A DNA stretch of 64,000 nt. Origin: Accumulibacter phosphatis (GTDB taxonomy: Bacteria; Pseudomonadota; Gammaproteobacteria; Burkholderiales; Rhodocyclaceae). Below, in pieces: positions 33,809 through 42,139 of the stretch. Where the stretch lies: contig NC_013194.1 of NCBI RefSeq assembly GCF_000024165.1, positions 1,488,001 to 1,552,000 of the forward strand, written 5' to 3'. Numbering within the stretch: position 1 is the stretch's first letter; every line of letters begins with the position of its first letter. A program made the translations under genes and the position numbers. The notes under the pieces are model-generated. The model worked only from the letters and a program-made list of their open reading frames with translations. It made no database searches and was not told the origin of the DNA.

Positions 33809-35809
33809 TCAAGGTGTTCCCTTCGCTACGGAGGATGGCCCCGCGCGCTCGGCGGGCGATGTTGCGGTGGGCGCCAGGAGCGTTTCGTCGGACTCGGACG
33901 AGATGACACGACACCTTTGCTGATCGGACTTGAGGGCCAGGCAGAATCGTTCCGCCTCCGGCGGACTGGCGAATTTTGCCACATACAGCCGATACCAGGA
34001 CTGCTGGCCATCGCGGTCGTCGTCGATGCGCCCCTGCAGCCGCGGTCGGATCGCACGGCCTGCCATCAGATCGGCATAACGGCTGTGCAGGTCGCGCCAG
34101 GTCGCGCCTATGGTCGAGCGATGGTGGAGCCCGCCAAGTTCGACCTGCCAGAAGGTCTCGGAACTGACTCCCGCACCGTCATCCACCGGTATTCCATCGG
34201 CGGCCGCCGGCAGGGCGCGTGGCGAACCCACGGCGGCGTTGTCGCCGGCCGGCGCCTGGCGAGTCGCTTTCAGGCCGCCGCCCAATGCCTGGAACAGGCT
34301 GATGTAGCCACGGAACAACTCCATGCGGCCTTTCTGGTAGTCGTCCAGGTAGCGGTGATAGCTGCGCTGTGTCTCGAGCAGGCTGAGATAGTCGATTCCC
34401 CCCACCGCGTAAACCCGGGTGCTGATCTCCCAGGCGCGGCGCGCGGCCTGACTGGCCTCGCGTTGGGCGGCGAGCCGTCGTTCCGACAGGCGGACAGCGG
34501 CGAGAGCGGTTTCCGCTTCCTTCATCGCGCGGTAGACGGTGCGCGCATAGCTCTCCACCATCTCTTCCTGGACGGCCTGCGAGAAGACCTGCTCGTTGCG
34601 TTTCCTGCCACCGTCGAAAATGCTTACGGTGAGGCTGTCCACTACACTCCAGAACAAGGCGCGCGGGACAAATAGTTGCGACAGGGCCACGCTGCTGTAA
34701 CCTATTTGCGCCGAGAGGTCCATGGGCGGCAGGATGCGCGCCCGGGCAACGGCGACGTCGGCATCCGCAGCCAGGAGTTGGGCCTCTGCCGCGCGCACGT
34801 CGGGCCGCCGGAGCAGCAGGCTCGAGGGGACGCCGGCGGCCACGCCTGGAATGGCCAGGGAGTCGAGACCGTCATCGGAGAGCGTCAGGTTGCCGGGAAC
34901 GGTGGCGACAAGGAAGGCGATCGCGGCAAGCGCATCGAATCGTTGTTGCTCCAGCGTGGGGATGCTTGCCCGTACGGCAAAAATGGCTGCCCGCTGCTGT
35001 TCCAGTTCCGACAGGGTGGCGTCGCCGACCTTGACTCGCTTTTCGATGCTGGCCAGGGTGGCGCTCAGGACGTCCTCGGTTTCCATGGCGATCCTGAGGC
35101 GATCGTTGAGCGACAGGAATTCCACGTAGCTGGCGGCAAGACTGCCGGCCAGATTCCGTTGAACGTTTTCCCGCTCATAGACTGCCCGCCAGAGCTGGAA
35201 GTTGGCGGAATCGGCCAGGGCGCTCTGCTCTCCCCAGATGTCCAGGCGCCAGTCCGCCCGGATGCTGGCCTGGAAGGTCTTTTGCGAGGTATTCCTGCCC
35301 CCCGCACTCGAGACGCTGCCGGCCGGCGCCGTTCCCACCGTCGTTCCACCAGGGGCCTGTTCAGCGATCGTCAAGGGAGCCGAGAGAGCGGGATACCTCG
35401 CACCGTTCGCCTGGTCGGCCCGGGCCTTGGCCTGGACGATGCGGTTCAGGGCAATGCGAACGTCCGGGTTGTTGGCCAGGCCCCGATCGACGAGCGCCTG
35501 GAGTTCGCGGTTTCCGAAGTCACGCCACCAATCGACAGGCGTTTCGTCCGCGGTCGGCGGGGCAGCGATCGGGCTCGAAGTCGCGGGGTCCTGGGACTCC
35601 ACCGCCGGGCTCGCGCCGGAAACCGCTGCGGTCGCTTCGCCTGGTGCTGCATTCTGGTACTGGGCGGGCAGTTGCAGTACGGGCAGGTCCGAGCCGTAGG
35701 GTTTGCTCAGGCATCCGCACAGCAGGGTGGCCACCAGCGCGTAGCCGCAATGCCGGAGGAGACGCACGCGGCCGCATGGATCGAGTAGTGAGTTGCCGCT
35801 GTCGTGCAT
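33809..35809 (-). CDS. TolC/NodT-like outer-membrane lipoprotein fused to a SPOR domain
   Basis: The product is 666 residues. A signal peptide ends in a lipobox (LLCGC). Residues ~90-530 are an outer-membrane efflux protein of the NodT/TolC type (VDWWRDFGNRELQALVDRGL, two OEP repeats, LLRRPDVRAAEAQLLAADAD). After a Pro/Ala/Gly linker, residues ~575-650 form a SPOR-like peptidoglycan-binding module (WYRLYVAKFASPPEAERFCL, ALKSDQQRCRVI). TolC-family channels do not normally carry SPOR; here it could anchor the channel to denuded septal glycan. It precedes the ABC gene by 85 bp on the same strand. Confidence 0.85.
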   Translation of the reverse strand: MHDSGNSLLDPCGRVRLLRHCGYALVATLLCGCLSKPYGSDLPVLQLPAQYQNAAPGEATAAVSGASPAVESQDPATSSPIAAPPTADETPVDWWRDFGNRELQALVDRGLANNPDVRIALNRIVQAKARADQANGARYPALSAPLTIAEQAPGGTTVGTAPAGSVSSAGGRNTSQKTFQASIRADWRLDIWGEQSALADSANFQLWRAVYERENVQRNLAGSLAASYVEFLSLNDRLRIAMETEDVLSATLASIEKRVKVGDATLSELEQQRAAIFAVRASIPTLEQQRFDALAAIAFLVATVPGNLTLSDDGLDSLAIPGVAAGVPSSLLLRRPDVRAAEAQLLAADADVAVARARILPPMDLSAQIGYSSVALSQLFVPRALFWSVVDSLTVSIFDGGRKRNEQVFSQAVQEEMVESYARTVYRAMKEAETALAAVRLSERRLAAQREASQAARRAWEISTRVYAVGGIDYLSLLETQRSYHRYLDDYQKGRMELFRGYISLFQALGGGLKATRQAPAGDNAAVGSPRALPAAADGIPVDDGAGVSSETFWQVELGGLHHRSTIGATWRDLHSRYADLMAGRAIRPRLQGRIDDDRDGQQSWYRLYVAKFASPPEAERFCLALKSDQQRCRVISSESDETLLAPTATSPAERAGPSSVAKGTP

Positions 35810-35817
35810 CGGCCTGG

Positions 35818-37245
35818 TCAGCGCTTCACAACGGCGCGCACGACGTACTGCAGAATCCGGGCATCCTCAGCGGCGGTGTCGGGGTCGCCGCCGCTCAACA
35901 GGGCCATCGATCGGATGTTGGCCAGGTACCTTGCCGCTTCGGGCGGATCATAGACGCGGGCAACGCCGGTATCGACACGATAGCCGCACTGGTCCAGGAG
36001 CCTGAAAACCTCCGCACGGGTGAACCGTCGGTCGCCGATGGCTTCGCCCGCCGGGTGGGTCGACGTGTCACCCAAGGCAAGCCGGGCCTGATAGCGCCAG
36101 TGCTGGGCATTCTGGAAGGTAGCCACGAGGACGCCCTCGGCGGTCAGCGCGGTTTTCAGGCTCGCCAGGGCGGCAGCAGGGTCGGCCTGACGTTCGAGGA
36201 TCCCATCGAGGATGCAGGCGTCCCAGGCGTTCGGGGCGAGTTCCTGCTCTGGGCGGCGAAGGATGCTGGCAGCGAGCGAAATCCACTCCGTATCTTTATT
36301 GGCATCGCAGTAGGCAAGAGACAACTGCTTGTCCTCGGCACCGATCTCGGCGATGCAGCGCAGGCTGGCCGGGAGCAGACCGAGGACTTCCGAATTGAGT
36401 GTTCCAGCGAGGGGATCGGACCTCAGCTTGCCCAGCGTGTCCACAGCGAGGGCCGACAGGATGACCCGTTGTCGAAGCTTTTCGTAGAGAGCCCGATACT
36501 CGGGGAAGTCGGATCTCCTGTCGGCGATTTTCAGAGCGTCGCAGATGATCGCCTCATCCCGGAAGCGGTGCAACTGCATCGACCAGGCCAGCGCAAAGGG
36601 GTTGAATGCCCGCGTGCGCAGGCCCGGGTTGGTGACGAGTATCAGCGACGCCAGACGCTCCATCAGGAAGACCTTGCGCTGGACACCTTCGCGGTAATTG
36701 GTGGGCTGAGCCAGACGATCTCTCAACTCGCCGGTTCCCTGTTCGGCAATTTCGTAGAGACGTTCCGCGAGAGCGAACCAGACCCGCCAGAAACCGGCAC
36801 GCGCCACGATGTAGTTGCTGAAGACTATCGTGGACGAGTCCATCGCCACCGATGACAAATCAAGGTCCAGGCCAACGTTATTCACGAAACGCTGGCAGGT
36901 TTCGAGAAACCCCGGATCCGCCTGGTCCTCGCCGACGAACACGTTCGGGAAGAAGGCTCCCACGTCGACCTGCGGAGAGAACAACACAGCATCCGTTTGC
37001 GGTGGAGACGCCAGAATGAAGTCAATCACCTGCTGTGTGGACAACCCGGTCTTCTCCGCGAAGCGGGGCGAGAAGAACCCGTAGTACCGGTCGTCCTCCA
37101 GGGGGTGGGTGAGGAGGAAGTGGCGGATGGGCCAGTACTCGCGCCAGTCGGGCCGTTCGTTGCGGGTGTTGTCGAGCACCAGACAGGTAGCCGCCTGCTC
37201 CAGTTGCTCGGGGGAATAGACGACGGTGTAAATGGATATATTCAC
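35818..37245 (-). CDS. Unknown glycan-locus protein with C-terminal methyltransferase-like domain
   Basis: The product is 475 residues. The N-terminal ~270 residues (starting MNISIYTVVYSPEQLEQAAT) belong to no family I recognise; they carry patches like DAVLFSPQVDVGAFFPNVFV and SSTIVFSNYIVARAGFWRVW that recall glycosyltransferase-like proteins of polysaccharide loci. The C-terminal ~190 residues look like a class I SAM methyltransferase end: ACILDGILERQADPAAALAS, LTAEGVLVATFQNAQHWRYQ and RFTRAEVFRLLDQCGYRV. The motif I glycine loop is weak (IAEIGAEDKQL). It precedes the TolC-SPOR gene by 8 bp, so it is probably co-transcribed with the secretion system. Confidence 0.6.
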   Translation of the reverse strand: MNISIYTVVYSPEQLEQAATCLVLDNTRNERPDWREYWPIRHFLLTHPLEDDRYYGFFSPRFAEKTGLSTQQVIDFILASPPQTDAVLFSPQVDVGAFFPNVFVGEDQADPGFLETCQRFVNNVGLDLDLSSVAMDSSTIVFSNYIVARAGFWRVWFALAERLYEIAEQGTGELRDRLAQPTNYREGVQRKVFLMERLASLILVTNPGLRTRAFNPFALAWSMQLHRFRDEAIICDALKIADRRSDFPEYRALYEKLRQRVILSALAVDTLGKLRSDPLAGTLNSEVLGLLPASLRCIAEIGAEDKQLSLAYCDANKDTEWISLAASILRRPEQELAPNAWDACILDGILERQADPAAALASLKTALTAEGVLVATFQNAQHWRYQARLALGDTSTHPAGEAIGDRRFTRAEVFRLLDQCGYRVDTGVARVYDPPEAARYLANIRSMALLSGGDPDTAAEDARILQYVVRAVVKR

Positions 37246-37604
37246 GGCGACGATGGATGTGCCCAGGGCCTATCTGAAACGCTCCAGAGACCGGCGACCC
37301 AGGTGGCTTCAAAACATTCAGCCGTTTTGGGAGACGCGGAACAATCGTTGTTGGTTGGCAGGAAGTCGATAATATCCCATTCCCTGGCCACCCGGCGAGC
37401 GGTGCGGGCGAGCCTCGGAAGAGTCGCCGGCCGGGCCGCCGGGTGACGCTTGCGGAGGGACGCTGGCCTTCTCCGCGAACGCGTGTGATCAGGGAACAGG
37501 GGAGATGGCAGAATCTAGCTGCGCCTGCGGCGTCAAAGCGGCAGAATACGCCGTGCTGTTGGTACGCCTCTGCCTGCAGCACCACTTACTCGGAGTAACC
37601 AGGA
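37246..37604. other. 359-bp divergent intergenic region
   Basis: This lies between the minus-strand secretion operon and the plus-strand glycosyltransferase. It is locally richer in A and T. A possible plus-strand promoter is TTGTTG, 16 nt, TAATAT at about 37350-37377, some 230 bp before the glycosyltransferase ATG. I see no coding potential. Confidence 0.45.
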
Positions 37605-38702
37605 ATGATCGACGTCTGCGCCATCATGGCCGTCTACAACGAAGCTGACATCGTCCGCGAAGCCGTGAGCAAGCTCATCGAGCAGGGTGTTGACGTCTAT
37701 TTGATCGACAATGCCTCGACCGACGGCACGGCACAGCGCGTCGAAGACCTGATCGGTCGCGGCGTGATCGATATCGAGACGGCACGGTTCTTCGAGGACG
37801 AGCGCGAGGTCTACGATTGGACGGCGCTTCTCAAGCTCAAGGAACAGCTTGCGCGTCGGTTGCACCATGACTGGTTTCTGCATGTCGATGCTGACGAGGT
37901 TCGCTATGCTCCCTGGCCCGGCTTGTCGCTGCGCGAGGGAATCGGCCGGGTCGATGCCGCCGGCTACAACCTGATCAACTTCAAGCTTTTCAACTTCCGC
38001 CTCACGGAAGACACGGCGATCGGCAGCGACTTTGAGTCGTCAATGCCGATGTACTCAGGCGCCGAACGCTTCAACCAGCGCCAGGTCAAGGCCTGGAAAG
38101 CCAGCCCGGAGGTCGACATCAGTTCGCTCGGCGGTCATCACATTCGCGTGCCCGGCGCACGTGTATTCCCCACTCGCTTCATTCTCAAGCATTACCCGGT
38201 GCGCAGTCTCGAACACGGGCGAAGGAAAATCATCGCCGAACGCAAGGCACGCTTCAGCCAGGTGGAGCGCCAACGCGGCTGGCATGTGCAGTATGACCAT
38301 CTGGTCGACGTCGACCCGAAGGACGTCTTCTGGGATCCGGCAAAGCTGACAAGCTTCGACCGCGAACGTGAGAGTCTGGCCCTCCTTGCCGAGTCCAGCA
38401 GCGTGCTGAGCCAAACCTTCACCGAACTGTTTGCCGCACCACCGCTCGACGAAAGCCGGTTTGGCGCGTATTGGGTCGAGCGGCTGTGTGGCGAGGGAAT
38501 CGACTCCGCGCATGCCGAGGTCTTGCTGAAGGTTGCGGAAGGCATTGCCGGTATGCTGACCCAGCAGGAGTTGCCGCCCATCGCTTCGAGTGCGGAGGAT
38601 TCGCTGCAGTTGCGCAGGATCATCGGGTCGCTGGCGCGCATGCGCTACCTCGCTGGCGATCCGACATTGAACGATCGGCTACCGCTGTTGCAGTTCTCCT
38701 GA
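37605..38702 (+). CDS. Family 2 glycosyltransferase
   Basis: The product is 365 residues. The GT-A fold is shown by CAIMAVYNEADIVREAVSKL at the N-terminus, VYLIDNASTDGTAQ for nucleotide binding and the metal motif HVDADEVRY (DAD as the DXD). The second half (RFILKHYPVRSLEHGRRKI and onward) is the acceptor side and helical. It is the only plus-strand gene in the glycan locus and converges on the 3' end of the split GT61 gene. Substrate unknown. Confidence 0.88.
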   Translation: MIDVCAIMAVYNEADIVREAVSKLIEQGVDVYLIDNASTDGTAQRVEDLIGRGVIDIETARFFEDEREVYDWTALLKLKEQLARRLHHDWFLHVDADEVRYAPWPGLSLREGIGRVDAAGYNLINFKLFNFRLTEDTAIGSDFESSMPMYSGAERFNQRQVKAWKASPEVDISSLGGHHIRVPGARVFPTRFILKHYPVRSLEHGRRKIIAERKARFSQVERQRGWHVQYDHLVDVDPKDVFWDPAKLTSFDRERESLALLAESSSVLSQTFTELFAAPPLDESRFGAYWVERLCGEGIDSAHAEVLLKVAEGIAGMLTQQELPPIASSAEDSLQLRRIIGSLARMRYLAGDPTLNDRLPLLQFS

Positions 38703-38715
38703 CATTCGCTTGCCG

Positions 38716-38854
38716 TCACCCATTCGGGTTGTCGAGTAGTTCGACGAACGCATCGATGTCGACGTGGAAGTCGGAATGAATGGGTTGATATTGATTCAGG
38801 AAAGACGTCTGAAAATAGCAGTCCGCAACCGCAATGCCAAGAATGTCGCCCAGC
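38716..38854 (-). pseudogene. 3' fragment of the transposon-split GT61 gene
   Basis: The minus strand reads GDILGIAVADCYFQTSFLNQ, then YQPIHSDFHVDIDAFVELLDNPNG and TGA. This is the C-terminal end of a GT61 (DUF563) protein, whose members close with a H(S/A)DF-V-D-D stretch. It has no start and begins exactly at the transposon's target duplication. Joined to 42135-43020 it continues the same frame. Confidence 0.88.
38850..38854. repeat. Target-site duplication, left (CCAGC)
   Basis: The five bases CCAGC stand directly left of the transposon end TGTTACG and recur directly right of the other end at 42135-42139. Confidence 0.85.
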
Positions 38855-38918
38855 TGTTACGTCCCGCCCTATTCTGGATTCTTTGTCCCGAGCTATTTCG
38901 GGGTGAGACAAGCCGAAA

Positions 38919-38965
38919 GTCCCACGCTGTCGCCGGGAGGACTGGCTCCGGCGACAGGGTGGGAC
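38919..38965 (-). terminator. Long hairpin at the 3' end of the transposon operon
   Basis: Two 18-nt arms (GTCCCACGCTGTCGCCGG and its complement, one mismatch) surround an 11-nt loop, starting 8 bp below the last gene of the element. There is no good T run, so it may act as an RNA-stabilising or end-insulating hairpin as much as a terminator. Confidence 0.55.
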
Positions 38966-38972
38966 AAGGGGC

Positions 38973-39176
38973 CTATCGGGATCGGGGAGCGTTAGGCGGA
39001 AAGCGCCAGGGGTCCTCGGGATCGTACAGATTCCTTTGGCGATCGTGATGGCGGCGCAGTTGCACGAGATAGTGACTCTCGCAGGCGGTGGCGAGTTGGA
39101 AGAGGAAGTCGCAAAGCGCCGCGGCGGCTTCGTCGGAGAGACCCTCGGGGAAGCCAGCGTGACGACGGCGGCTCAT
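38973..39176 (-). CDS. Small protein of the transposon operon
   Basis: The product is 67 residues: MSRRRHAGFPEGLSDEAAAA, LCDFLFQLATACESHYLVQL and RRHHDRQRNLYDPEDPWRFPP. Its ATG overlaps the ATPase stop by 4 bp (ATGA), the best sign that it is a real gene. The family is not recognised. Other elements of this type also carry a short last gene; it may help target choice or regulate transposition. Confidence 0.72.
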   Translation of the reverse strand: MSRRRHAGFPEGLSDEAAAALCDFLFQLATACESHYLVQLRRHHDRQRNLYDPEDPWRFPPNAPRSR

Positions 39177-39967
39177 CGGAGTTCCTCGATGGCCAGTTGC
39201 AACAGTTCGTCGGGCAGATGATTGAGCCCGCGCGGCAGCGCCAGACGCATGGCGGTGCGCAGGATACGCGCCGCATTCCGGGGCAGCCCCTTGCTCGCTT
39301 GGCGCAAGATCTCCATGCCGGAATCGGTGAGCAGCGTAGACGAGTTGCCGGCGCTCTTCAGCCCATGCTCGATCAGTCGCGCAAAGCGCTCGCGCTCGAA
39401 CACCGGCGTCAAGTGCACGCGCGCCTGAATGCGTCCGGCGAGCGCCGCATATGGGGCGCGTTGCAGCGTCTGCGCGAGCACCGGATGGCCGACCAGCCAG
39501 ACACTCATCAGATCGCGCGAGTCGAAAGCGAAGTTGAGGAAGGCCGGGAAATCGCGGAAGAAGTCCGGCGGCAGATTCTGTGCCTCGTCGAGGATCCACA
39601 CCGGCAGGAGTTGCTTGCCATCCGCCAGATGGTGGATATGCGCCTTGATCTCCCGCCACAACAGCGCCCGCCGATAGCTCGGTGCCAGGCCCAGCGACTG
39701 CGCCAGGCACCGATACAGATCGAGGCGGCCGAAGTCCGTCTCCGCGTGGTAGATCACCTGATAGCGATGCGGATTGAGCGTCGCCGTCACCGCCCGCAGC
39801 GCTGCCGTCTTGCCCACTCCCGCCTCGCCGGTGAGCAGCCCGATCCCCGGCGATTGCAGCAACCACTGGAAGCGCTCGCGCAAGCGCGTGAGCATCCCGT
39901 CGTCCCACAACTCGCGGGTCTCCTTGCCCAACGGCGAGTGGCGCAGCCCAAAGTGTTGCAGTTCCAT
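39173..39967 (-). CDS. ExeA/TniB-like AAA ATPase of the transposon
   Basis: The product is 264 residues. Walker A is GEAGVGKTAALR, Walker B is VWILDEAQNL, and the sensor region LVGHPVLAQTLQR is typical of ExeA/TniB/MuB-like transposition ATPases, which bind target DNA and activate the transposase. It begins 2 bp after the transposase stop and overlaps the small gene. Confidence 0.9.
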   Translation of the reverse strand: MELQHFGLRHSPLGKETRELWDDGMLTRLRERFQWLLQSPGIGLLTGEAGVGKTAALRAVTATLNPHRYQVIYHAETDFGRLDLYRCLAQSLGLAPSYRRALLWREIKAHIHHLADGKQLLPVWILDEAQNLPPDFFRDFPAFLNFAFDSRDLMSVWLVGHPVLAQTLQRAPYAALAGRIQARVHLTPVFERERFARLIEHGLKSAGNSSTLLTDSGMEILRQASKGLPRNAARILRTAMRLALPRGLNHLPDELLQLAIEELR

Positions 39968-39969
39968 CT

Positions 39970-41295
39970 TCAGTCTCCTTGGCGGCCGTAGTACTGCTCA
40001 TACACCAGCTCGACCAGATTCGGCCCAGCGGGGCGCTTGACCGGTACGGCCGCCACCGGGTCCGGCTGACGTCGCCGCCGATCGCGATTGGCCAACGCAT
40101 CGAGCGGTGTCGCCCGGCCGATCAACTCGCCGGCGTCGTTCTCGACGCCGACCACCGTCTCGGTGTGCGGATCGACGCGCAGGCAAACGGTCTTGCCCGT
40201 CAGTTCGAAAGGCACCTCGAAGCGCCCGCCCTGATACGACACCGTGCCATCCTTGCGCACCAAACGGCGGACGCGGTGCAGGAACAGCGTATCGAGCGTC
40301 GCCGCCAGTGGCCCCAGCAAACGGATCTTCGGCAGATCCTGCTGATACCGAGCGAGCGGCGTCTGGCCCTCAAGGCCGTCATGCGGGGTGCGGTGATAGA
40401 CCTGCTCCAGCCAGGCCCACAGCCGCGCGTTGAGATCGTCCAGACTCAGGACATGGCGTTCCTCGACCTCGCTGAGAAACTGATCGCGGCAGGTCCGGTG
40501 CCAGCGCTCGATCTTCCCCTTGCTCTCGGGCGCGTAGGGCCGACAATGGACCAGGACGATGCCCAAACGCGCGCAGATCCCCTGTAGCGTCTGCGCGACA
40601 TAGGCGGCACCGTTATCGACGACTAGCTTGACCGGTACGCCCCGTTTGAGGAGCGCCTGCTTGAGGACGCCTTCAATGTCCAGCGCCGTCTCGCCGCGGC
40701 AGAAGGCGCCGTGAGCGACGAGCCGGGACGCGTCGTCGAAGAGCGACACCAGATAGCTCTTGCCCAAACGACCGCCGATCGGCACGCGTGGGCCGTGCAT
40801 CACGTCGCTGTACCAGAGCTCACCGGCGCAGGCGGCGACGAAGCTGCGTTTCTCCTCGGGCAGGCTCGCCGAGCCGGGGAGCCGCGACAGACCGTGTTGC
40901 TGGAGCAGGCGGTGGAGACTCGAGCGCGACAGGGTGCCCCGCGCGACGATGCCGCCGATCTCGAGCACGCGCTGGATCTGGCGAATCGAGCGCCGGGGAT
41001 TCTCGCGCTTGGCGGCGAGAATAGCCGCCTGGACGGACGCCGACAGTTTCGACTGGCCGCGATCGGCACGCACCTTCGGGATCAGCCCATCGAGGCCGCG
41101 CGCGCGGTAGCGGTAGTACCACCCCTCGATCGTCTTCTCGCCGAGCAAGCGCCGATCGGTGCCGGGGATGACGTACTCGCGCGTTGCCAGCTCACGCAGG
41201 CTCTTTTGCAGCTCACCCCGCGCCAGCCGCTGCCGACTGATCAGCGGACCCAGGACGGAGAAGCGAAACAGGGCTTGCGGATCGATTTCGTTCAT
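39970..41295 (-). CDS. DDE transposase (integrase-core, Mu/IS481-like)
   Basis: The product is 441 residues from the ATG at 41295 (GAGGAG site 5 nt upstream). N-terminal helix-turn-helix segments bind the ends. The catalytic core has Asp in ELWYSDVMHGP, Asp in LVVDNGAAYV and Glu in SKGKIERWH, 36 residues after the second Asp (the DD-35-E spacing). A C-terminal beta-barrel-like Mu transposase domain follows (VRKDGTVSYQGGRFEVPFEL). It starts downstream of a 30-bp palindrome that separates it from the zinc-ribbon gene. Confidence 0.93.
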   Translation of the reverse strand: MNEIDPQALFRFSVLGPLISRQRLARGELQKSLRELATREYVIPGTDRRLLGEKTIEGWYYRYRARGLDGLIPKVRADRGQSKLSASVQAAILAAKRENPRRSIRQIQRVLEIGGIVARGTLSRSSLHRLLQQHGLSRLPGSASLPEEKRSFVAACAGELWYSDVMHGPRVPIGGRLGKSYLVSLFDDASRLVAHGAFCRGETALDIEGVLKQALLKRGVPVKLVVDNGAAYVAQTLQGICARLGIVLVHCRPYAPESKGKIERWHRTCRDQFLSEVEERHVLSLDDLNARLWAWLEQVYHRTPHDGLEGQTPLARYQQDLPKIRLLGPLAATLDTLFLHRVRRLVRKDGTVSYQGGRFEVPFELTGKTVCLRVDPHTETVVGVENDAGELIGRATPLDALANRDRRRRQPDPVAAVPVKRPAGPNLVELVYEQYYGRQGD

Positions 41296-41366
41296 GACCA
41301 CTCCTCGTGAAAAATGGGAGTCGCCATCAAAGCGCAATCGCCGCGTCAATGACAGTCGCAAAGTGT

Positions 41367-41396
41367 GTGGGGGCCCCGCCCGGGCGGGGCCCCCAC
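41367..41396. repeat. 30-bp perfect palindrome between transposon genes
   Basis: The sequence from GTGGGGGCCCCGCCC to its exact complement has no loop and is all G and C except one pair. It lies between the zinc-ribbon stop (41425) and the transposase start (41295). It may be a terminator-like hairpin that limits transposase expression, or a protein-binding site. Confidence 0.8.
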
Positions 41397-41424
41397 TGTC
41401 TGCCGCCGTTTGGGGATCAGCCGA

Positions 41425-41958
41425 TCATGGGACGCTCATCTCCCGGTCCAGCCAGGCCATGGCTCGTGGCAGGCCGAGCGTGGCGAACACCTGGCGCCAG
41501 AACCCCGTGAAGTCACTCGCCCGACCCAGCTCGCGAAAGCGGCAACGCAGAGAAAACGCGAAGATCGGTCCGCGAGCCTGGAGCCAGGCCCACCAGCGAC
41601 CGGTACTGCGCACGGCAGGCTGTCCGTCGTCGCCACCGCCGCCGACAGGCCGGCCGTCGAGTCGAGCCGACAGGGCGTTCTGTTGCACCGACCAGTCGTA
41701 CCAACGCCGTGGGGCAATGCACTCGGGGAGGCGCGAACAGGTGCGCCGGCAACCGCCACAGCGGTAACGGCAGATCGGCACCGGGTTGAGCGAGGGCCGC
41801 TGCACTCGCCGATCGGCCTTCCGGTAGTAGTACCCGTGCTGACACAGGAGCTTGATTCCGCAGTGCGGACACGACGGCGGTCGATAGACCTCGCGCTTCC
41901 CCTTCACCGTCTCCAGGTGCTGCTCAAGCGTGCTGATGCCGGCTACAATTCGTTGCAT
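41425..41958 (-). CDS. Zinc-ribbon protein of the transposon
   Basis: The product is 177 residues. Cys motifs CPHCGIKLLCQHG and CRYRCGGCRRTC form two zinc ribbons like those at the N-terminus of IS1/IS6-related proteins; the rest has no catalytic signature I recognise. It has an AAAGGAG site 8 nt before the ATG and lies just inside the right end of the element. It probably binds DNA as a transposition accessory or regulator. Confidence 0.75.
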   Translation of the reverse strand: MQRIVAGISTLEQHLETVKGKREVYRPPSCPHCGIKLLCQHGYYYRKADRRVQRPSLNPVPICRYRCGGCRRTCSRLPECIAPRRWYDWSVQQNALSARLDGRPVGGGGDDGQPAVRSTGRWWAWLQARGPIFAFSLRCRFRELGRASDFTGFWRQVFATLGLPRAMAWLDREMSVP

Positions 41959-42134
41959 GGGCTGGGCTCCTTTCTCTCCGGGTGGTCGTCAAGCTTCCCA
42001 CGATAGCAGAGCTGTCCCAGCCCTTCCTTGACCTTCCCCGTCCCACTCTCCTTCCGGCTCCGTTCCTGCTTTCTTCCTCGCCGTTAGCGGGATAGCCAAC
42101 CCACTACAGGCCTTTCACAGGGGCGGACGTAACA

Positions 42135-42139
42135 CCAGC
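42135..42139. repeat. Target-site duplication, right (CCAGC)
   Basis: This is the second copy of CCAGC, directly right of the transposon end ...CGTAACA. Confidence 0.85.

Larger units (their letters stand above)
38855..42134 (-). mobile_element. 3,280-bp four-gene transposon with TGT...ACA ends
   Basis: The left end reads TGTTACGTCCCGCCC and the right end, inverted, TGTTACGTCCGCCCC; the first ten bases are identical. The element is flanked by a 5-bp duplication (CCAGC). Genes on the minus strand are, in order, a zinc-ribbon protein, a DDE transposase, an ExeA-like ATPase and a 67-residue protein. TGT/ACA ends, a 5-bp duplication and a transposase-ATPase pair are the marks of the Mu/Tn552/Tn5053 (retroviral-integrase-like) superfamily. 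It looks complete and recent: all four frames are open and its ends are clean. Confidence 0.88.

Noticed and set aside
39177..40100. 375-residue minus-strand frame over the transposon ATPase
   Set aside because: Only its last 67 codons (from the ATG at 39176) make sense as a gene; the rest is shadow of the ExeA-like gene.
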